Positions 60,601 through 64,000 of a stretch of 64,000 bases of DNA are shown one piece after another. Source of the stretch: Aplysia californica (Eukaryota; Mollusca; Gastropoda; Aplysiida; Aplysiidae); NCBI RefSeq assembly GCF_000002075.1, contig NW_004798113.1:171692-235691 (forward strand), in the 5' to 3' direction. Position numbers and translations under genes: made by a program. Below the pieces are notes generated by a model. It was not told the DNA's origin, ran no database searches, and was given only the letters and a program-made list of their open reading frames with translations. Every line of letters begins with the position of its first letter. Positions within the stretch are counted from its first letter, which is position 1.

Positions 60601-61221
60601 ATATACATCATGCCGCATAGAATTTAAAGGTTGAGTAAATCTCAGATTTTTTTTTGTATACACAGCTTATCATAATTACATGCATTTTCTCCTACTTTGA
60701 TTCATCGGTTAAGTTGAGTTGAGCTGAGTGAAAATTCTGCATTGGTCAGTGCTTTGAGCTTTCTAGAGATTAGATCTAGTCGCTAAATAAATTCCCATTA
60801 TCATTATTGCACCTAAGCTTGTAACATCTACTGCCATTGTAAACGACCAAGACAAATTTCTCCCTGCGAGATGAATAAAGATTGTCATTGTCATTGTCAT
60901 TATCAAATTGTGGCCTAAACTAAACCAAAGTCACTGATTCCTTCCCTTCCTTATCACCTCGTCCCCATGTGTCTACCTGCCCACTTCGCCCCGCCCCCGC
61001 CCTGCCCCCTGGCCTGTAGGAGTTGCCACACGTGGACCGGCCCCGAGCGGAACCGCCGCGCCTACGATCGCAGCCGGGAGGGCCCCAAGTTAGGTCAGTC
61101 ATGGCGAGCCCTGGAGCGAGAGATGAACTTCCGGGAGAACAGCCTCAGCTCCAGCGTGTATCAGAGCCAGATGCCGGGCATGGGCTTCCAGCCGGTAGAC
61201 GCAGCTTTCCCCAGGAAATAG
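48704..61221 (+). CDS. unrecognised small gene with multiple alternative terminal exons
   Basis: Two 5' exons (48704-48808, 50603-50679) encode a shared 60-residue N-terminus plus two bases of the next codon. Downstream lie five exons, at 54746-54941 (A), 56426-56678 (B), 57809-57974 (C), 59864-60023 (D) and 61020-61221 (E), plus a weaker candidate at 57557-57680. Each has a good 3' splice site, takes one base to finish the split codon (Ser or Arg), and runs open to its own stop, so they cannot be joined in series. Predicted proteins: 125 (A), 144 (B), 115 (C), 113 (D) and 127 (E) residues, all basic. No domain, signal peptide or membrane segment is recognised. A-D share a D-x-[IA]-Y-x-[LI]-[LIM]-[HY]-P motif. 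Most simply, one gene with alternative last exons born by tandem duplication. Alternatives: some exons are decayed, or belong to separate genes with unseen starts. Confidence 0.7.
49790..50335. mobile_element. pogo/mariner-like non-autonomous element in intron 1
   Basis: TACAGTGGAATCCACTTATA at the left and TTATAACAGGATTCCACTGTA at the right: about 20-bp inverted repeats starting at TA, of the CAGT..TTATAAC type. 546 bp, with internal repeats of the end motif (CTATAACGGATATTTTGCACC). No transposase. Confidence 0.8.
50407..50577 (-). mobile_element. SINE-like dispersed repeat, full-length copy (inverted)
   Basis: The only clear copy on the - strand: GGGTGGTTGGCGGGTGCTC to CTGTAAAACTCTTACTAAA. 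It ends about 26 bp before the exon 2 acceptor. Confidence 0.88.
50603..50679 (+). CDS. multi-tail gene, shared exon 2
   Basis: TGTTTTTCTCAG acceptor, 77 nt, CAG|GTGAAT donor. Continues exon 1 in frame as [20 protein letters not shown] then QFYQT, leaving AG of a split codon (phase 2). Every downstream terminal exon fits this phase. Confidence 0.7.
50709..50842. mobile_element. small inverted-repeat element, AACACTTTGCC family, copy 2
   Basis: TTTAACACTTTACCATCACA at the left, TGACGGCAAAGTGTTAAA at the right; TTAA-like flanks suggest a piggyBac-type target. Interior AATCCAAAGAAACTG as in copy 1 (1693-1782). Confidence 0.7.
52139..52615. mobile_element. TA-flanked inverted-repeat element (mariner/pogo-like)
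   Basis: Left TACAGTAGAACATGTATATA followed by TAGCGGGAC; right GTCCCGCTATCTACGTTCTA ending CTGTA. Inverted repeats of about 27 bp with a few mismatches. 477 bp, no transposase. Confidence 0.8.
53231..53410. mobile_element. short TA-flanked MITE (pogo-like)
   Basis: TACTGTGACGTCCACTTAAA then TCGAACAC at the left; TTTCGGTTTAGCGGACCTCA then CTGTA at the right, pairing over about 25 bp with mismatches. 180 bp. Confidence 0.7.
54475..54622 (+). repeat. TG microsatellite before terminal exon A
   Basis: Two long (TG)n blocks separated by GCGCATGTTTGTGCATT-type sequence. Ends about 120 bp upstream of exon A. Open frames of C/V or H/T repeats here are artefacts. Confidence 0.97.
54746..54941 (+). 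CDS. multi-tail gene, terminal exon A
   Basis: Acceptor TTCTATTTCACTTGTAG with a long pyrimidine tract. After the split codon (Ser): [52 protein letters not shown].., ending FPQQKRK and TGA. 64 residues. Carries the shared motif as [15 protein letters not shown] at 55891-55896 could serve as its poly(A) signal. Confidence 0.72.
55234..55465. mobile_element. MITE, GACAAAATGAGTT family, copy 2
   Basis: GTGAGCTGACAAAATGAGTT at the left; AACTCATTTTGTCAGCATGC at the right. Same interior order as copy 1 (377-608). Lies in the exon A 3'UTR if exon A uses the 55891 signal. Confidence 0.8.
55891..55896 (+). terminator. candidate poly(A) signal for terminal exon A
   Basis: AATAAA followed within 25 nt by a GTGCACTGTGTTTTT U/GU-rich stretch, before exon B begins. 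Confidence 0.45.
56426..56678 (+). CDS. multi-tail gene, terminal exon B
   Basis: Acceptor GTTTCCATCCAG. After the split codon (Arg): [75 protein letters not shown].. ending in an A/S run, DD and TGA. 83 residues, the longest tail. The shared motif is DRAYTLIYP. Highly basic in the middle. No canonical AATAAA was seen before the next exon. Confidence 0.72.
57557..57680 (+). CDS. multi-tail gene, possible sixth terminal exon
   Basis: TTTTATTCTATCCGCAG acceptor, then in the same phase (split codon Ser) [40 protein letters not shown] and TGA: 40 residues. Lacks the D..Y..P signature and is more AT-rich than A-E. Could be a decaying duplicate or a chance reading. Confidence 0.35.
57809..57974 (+). 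CDS. multi-tail gene, terminal exon C
   Basis: Acceptor TTTCATTCTTGTTCTCAG. After the split codon (Arg): [54 protein letters not shown] and TAG. 54 residues: acidic start, then a strongly basic K/R/P stretch that resembles a nuclear-localisation signal, then the shared motif [10 protein letters not shown] at the very end. AATAAA at 58681 and 59045 follow. Confidence 0.7.
58584..59004. mobile_element. inverted-repeat element, GGTGGAATCAGG family, copy 2
   Basis: TTAA flanks both sides (58580-58583, 59005-59008). Ends TTGTGTCACGACATGGTGGA then ATCAGGTGCTCATCAA, and the inverse TGATGAGCACCTGATTTCAC then CACGCTGCCTCACAA. About 420 bp. Inner ATCTTGAATGGAAGTCGAGA and AATATTAGCGAGAAGATGGC are shared with 12927-13369 and 21996-22180. 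It sits between exons C and D and supplies a possible AATAAA (58681). Confidence 0.8.
59864..60023 (+). CDS. multi-tail gene, terminal exon D
   Basis: Acceptor CTTTTCAATATTTTATTCCAG. After the split codon (Arg): [52 protein letters not shown] and TGA. 52 residues. The shared motif is [10 protein letters not shown]; the preceding [12 protein letters not shown] resembles exon B's [11 protein letters not shown]. Poly(A) candidates at 60786 and 60874. Confidence 0.75.
60874..60879 (+). terminator. candidate poly(A) signal for terminal exon D
   Basis: AATAAA followed by four TTGTCA-type repeats (GU-rich), about 850 nt after the exon D stop and 140 nt before exon E. An earlier AATAAA is at 60786. 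Confidence 0.5.
61020..61221 (+). CDS. multi-tail gene, terminal exon E
   Basis: Long C-rich polypyrimidine tract and CTGGCCTGTAG acceptor. After the split codon (Arg): [66 protein letters not shown] and TAG. 66 residues. It lacks the D..Y..P signature but keeps a basic ERNRRAYD segment resembling exon B. Much more GC-rich than the other tails. AATAAA at 61374 and 61662 follow. Confidence 0.72.
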
Positions 61222-61661
61222 AAGAACGATAAATAGAGCGATGACTTTGGCTGATGTTTCCCTCCCCTTCCGCGATGACTTTAGCCATGTTACTCTCTCC
61301 CCCCCCCCCCCTTGGGTGTTTGGATTTGGAGTATTATAAACTTATCTCATCAGTATCATCTGCCAGAAACAAAAATAAAAAACCCCTCAAAAAACCAAAC
61401 CCATCTATCTATGAACAAATGCACCTGAAGGTGATGTTTCATTCTTCTTTTGTTCACATGATTAAAGCCACAACCAGCATTGCCTTATTATTTGTTTGTT
61501 ACTCCCACTTTTCTCGCTGGGATCCTTATCAGTATTATCGTATTAATTTGTGAAATTTAGATAACCACAATCTTTTTTTTAAAAAGTGGTTGTACATCTG
61601 AAGTGCTATGAGTGTTAACTAAGAAGAGGGTGGAGCTGTGTTTTCTTTTCTTTTTTAAAGC

Positions 61662-61667
61662 AATAAA
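61662..61667 (+). terminator. candidate poly(A) signal for terminal exon E
   Basis: AATAAA in CAATAAAAACC context, 440 nt after the stop. An earlier, A-rich AATAAA lies at 61374 and a cluster of three at 62286-62313. Confidence 0.4.
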
Positions 61668-62460
61668 AACCAACTGAGAATTAATAGATGCAGTATATTA
61701 TATTTACTGCTGTCAATCAAAAAATGGGATTTCTTGCAAAACTAAATGAAGAATCAAACTGAACTGGTGTCCTCCTTGTCTATTACATTTTTGTATTTCT
61801 TTATAACTGTGACGTCATCAAAGCTACAGCCCGTATCCGTGTTGTAATATTTACATTACATGGTTCAGGTCTTGCCATATTCTGACATATCTGTGAGGTA
61901 TTGAGTGGTTTAAATTAAATTGAGTAGTTTTAGGCTCTGTCTTTCCTCGTCAGTTCAAACGTTGGTGTTTGTGCTGGACTTTCTTGGTCTACATGTTTTG
62001 TGTCCTGTGATGTTGATGCGTTTGGCAAAAATACATGATGTATTAATTATGATTCGGCCAACGCATGCCAAAAGATGCTGGTTGCATTAAAGTCAGTGTT
62101 TCTGTATAAGTGAAGAAAAGATATATGTAATACCTTGAATGATAATACTATCTGTCTCAAACACTTTGTTCAAAATTTTTTTTGCTCACGGTTGTTTTTA
62201 AAAGAATTTATTCTGCTTTGTTTAGTTTTTTTTTTTTTTTTACTGCTTATTCATTATTTCCACTGCACACTTTCCTATGGCTGTGATAATAAATATATTT
62301 TTGAAATAAATAAAAGCTTCTCTCTTATTTTTGATGAATTTATTGTCTGCGTCACCTTGTATCTGGATCTAACAAGAGAGAATTTTACAGTGTTAGTTGT
62401 TTAATTTTTTTCATTTCTGTTTTATGTATATTGAAGCCAGGATAATCTCTACCTCAGAAT

Positions 62461-62687
62461 TACAAAGTTCTATCTGATATTTTTTGGCCGTTTTGAATTA
62501 CTATAAGACCCATATAAGGACAGAAACCAAAATGTTCTATCTGCTCTATCAAAATTGTAAGATTGTGAGGAGTCGTTATCGAGATATTCAAAGAATTACG
62601 TTCGAAAAAGCTTGACATGTTGTGAAACTCAAAATTCTTAAACGCAAAATTTCTCAAAACTAGGTACTGAGCAGATAGAACTTTGTA
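62461..62687. mobile_element. inverted-repeat element, ACAAAGTTCTATCTG family, copy 2
   Basis: TACAAAGTTCTATCTG at the left and CAGATAGAACTTTGTA at the right are perfect 16-bp inverted repeats. An inner ATGTTCTATCTGCTCT repeats the end motif. Homologous to 18343-18571. Confidence 0.85.
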
Positions 62688-62839
62688 TTCTAGAGATAGC
62701 ATGATATCTGCTTCACAAACATTGGTACAAGTGGTCCCTTTCTATGTTCCAGTCATTACATTTTTTTCTCAAAATCTCATGCAGTCAAATTTTACTTTTA
62801 CTTTTACTCTGCTTTCTTCCAAAAAAAAAAAAAAAAAAA

Positions 62840-62985
62840 AAAAAGTAAGTGTTATTATGTGGAAAGGGACATGAGAGAGATGAAGCTCACTTGGAACGAG
62901 TTAGGAAGGATGGCCCAGGATAAAGATAAATGGAAGGAGCTTGTATCATGTGGCCTATACCCTGCCTGGGGAGAAAGGCGTTGAT
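62840..62985 (+). mobile_element. 3' end of a LINE (reverse-transcriptase C-terminus)
   Basis: From about 62848 an open frame ending at TGA 62974 reads ..VERDMREMKLTWNELGRMAQ, DKDKWKELVSCGLYPAWGER. The W.E(L/I)..(M/L)AQD+..W+..V..L pattern is the familiar tail of jockey/RTE-type LINE polyproteins, followed by GATGATGACGATT, a typical 3' terminal motif. Heavily 5'-truncated, like most LINE insertions. Confidence 0.65.
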
Positions 62986-63195
62986 GATGACGATTATGTA
63001 CCCATCGACTCAATGTAGATCGTTTAGAAGACAGGCAGCTTCCTTCCTATAAAAGGTAGCCTATTTTTAGATGTGGAACCAACAAATTTAAAATAGATAT
63101 AATATATCTATAGATATTATCTATCTGTGTCAAAAAGGACGGCTGAAACCCTTCAAACAGTGCACACACGATAATCTTGGTTTACAATAACTTGA

Positions 63196-63323
63196 CCCTA
63201 TCCGTACGCCCTGGGGTCATTTTGTACCCACGGGGTTGTATTCTTCACACTTTAGAATACTTCTAGTGCGAAGATCTCTTTGAAACTTTCAGTATTTCTA
63301 AAAAAAATCATTTTTGACAGACT
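63196..63323 (+). mobile_element. piggyBac-like MITE, copy 5 (right part missing)
   Basis: CCCTATCCGTACGCCCTGGG through TTTTTGACAGACT; the right half is absent. Followed by a truncated SINE-like copy (63361-63430). Confidence 0.8.
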
Positions 63324-63431
63324 AATATACTCTAGGGAGGATGATAATAAGTTAAGCTTTTTAGTGAGAGTTTTACGGCACTTTCAACTCAAATAGGTCA
63401 TATTAGAACTAAAGATTAAAGGTGTTACTTC

Positions 63432-63630
63432 TCACTCTCTCTCACTCTCTTTGTGATATATATTTATCCCCCCCCCCCCCATCTCTCTCACACACAGTCA
63501 CTCTCTCTCCTCTCTCTCTCTTTTTCTCTCTGTCTCTCTCTCTTCTTTCTTTGTGATATATGTATACTTACCTCCCCCCATCTCTCTCACACGCAGTCAC
63601 ACATTCTCCCCCCCCCCCTCTCTCTCTCTG

Positions 63631-63664
<34 letters not shown>

Positions 63665-63730
63665 ACACACACGCACGCACGCACACACATACACAGACAC
63701 ACACACCCCACACACACATGCACACGTATA
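63432..63730 (+). repeat. CT/CA compound microsatellite
   Basis: CTCTCT runs alternating with C-runs and ending in CACACA/CGCACG, with an internal duplication (TTTGTGATATATGTATA block). Open frames rich in L/S and H/T here are artefacts. Confidence 0.97.
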
Positions 63731-63940
63731 CATTATAAGCACTGTCTTTTCATTACGTAATCAAAACACTTTGAGATAAGCGTCATTGTTTGACGTACCA
63801 TGCAGCGACACCCATATTTGTGTTACGACGCGCAGCAAACAGGCGCTTGTCAAATTTTGACCATATAATAATATTTATGTTGTCGCTTTTAACTGTCCCC
63901 AGAGAGTTTACAGTAATACTGTTACTGTAAACCCTCTCTG

Positions 63941-64000
63941 CTGTCCCCGTAGTTTTATGCACCCCGCATAATTTAGCAAAGTTTGATCATTTTTTGCATA
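63941..64000 (-). mobile_element. MITE, CTGTCCCC family, copy 4 (runs off the window)
   Basis: CTGTCCCCGTAGTTTTATGC then ACCCCGCATAATTTAGCAAA, same orientation as the 14901 copy. Just left of it AGAGAGTTTACAGTAA and its complement form a hairpin (63901-63939), with a further CTGTCCCC at 63892. Confidence 0.8.

Overview
The window looks like nuclear DNA of an AT-rich, intron-rich invertebrate. GT-AG introns, a G3BP gene split into at least nine coding exons, microsatellites and many small inverted-repeat transposons point to a lophotrochozoan, probably a mollusc; the phylum is inference. There are no prokaryotic features. One assembly gap (N run) lies at 11507-11610.

Layout. (1) 1-3.7 kb, + strand: the last two coding exons of a PDE5/6/11-type cyclic-nucleotide phosphodiesterase; its N-terminus lies outside the window. 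(2) 3.8-20.2 kb: no recognisable gene, but several families of short DNA transposons (MITEs). (3) 20.2-40.5 kb, - strand: a complete coding set for G3BP/rasputin, the stress-granule scaffold, assembled here from nine exons with matching phases into 525 residues (NTF2-like domain, low-complexity linker, RRM, RGG tail), with a 3'UTR of up to about 4.2 kb. (4) 40.5-48.7 kb: repeat-rich DNA that must hold the G3BP 5'UTR and promoter and ends at the promoter of the next gene. (5) 48.7-61.2 kb, + strand: an unrecognised small gene with two shared 5' coding exons and five (perhaps six) separate terminal exons. Each terminal exon has its own 3' splice site, the same phase and its own stop. (6) 61.2-64 kb: repeats and a LINE 3' end.

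Two things stand out. First, the 48.7-61.2 kb gene reads as one 60-residue N-terminal module that can be joined to any of several C-termini of 52-83 residues; four of these share a D-x-[IA]-Y-x-[LI]-[LIM]-[HY]-P signature, as expected of tandemly duplicated terminal exons. Second, G3BP intron 4 (31.6-38.1 kb) holds eleven copies of an 89-nt box, nearly identical while the roughly 360-590 bp between them has diverged. The box can fold as a long hairpin on either strand. On the gene's own strand it is an open frame behind a possible 3' splice site in the phase left by the preceding G3BP exon.

The rest is a dense record of small DNA transposons: TTAA-flanked piggyBac-like elements, TA-flanked pogo/mariner-like elements, several other inverted-repeat families, and a 170-190 bp SINE-like repeat that lies almost always on the + strand.
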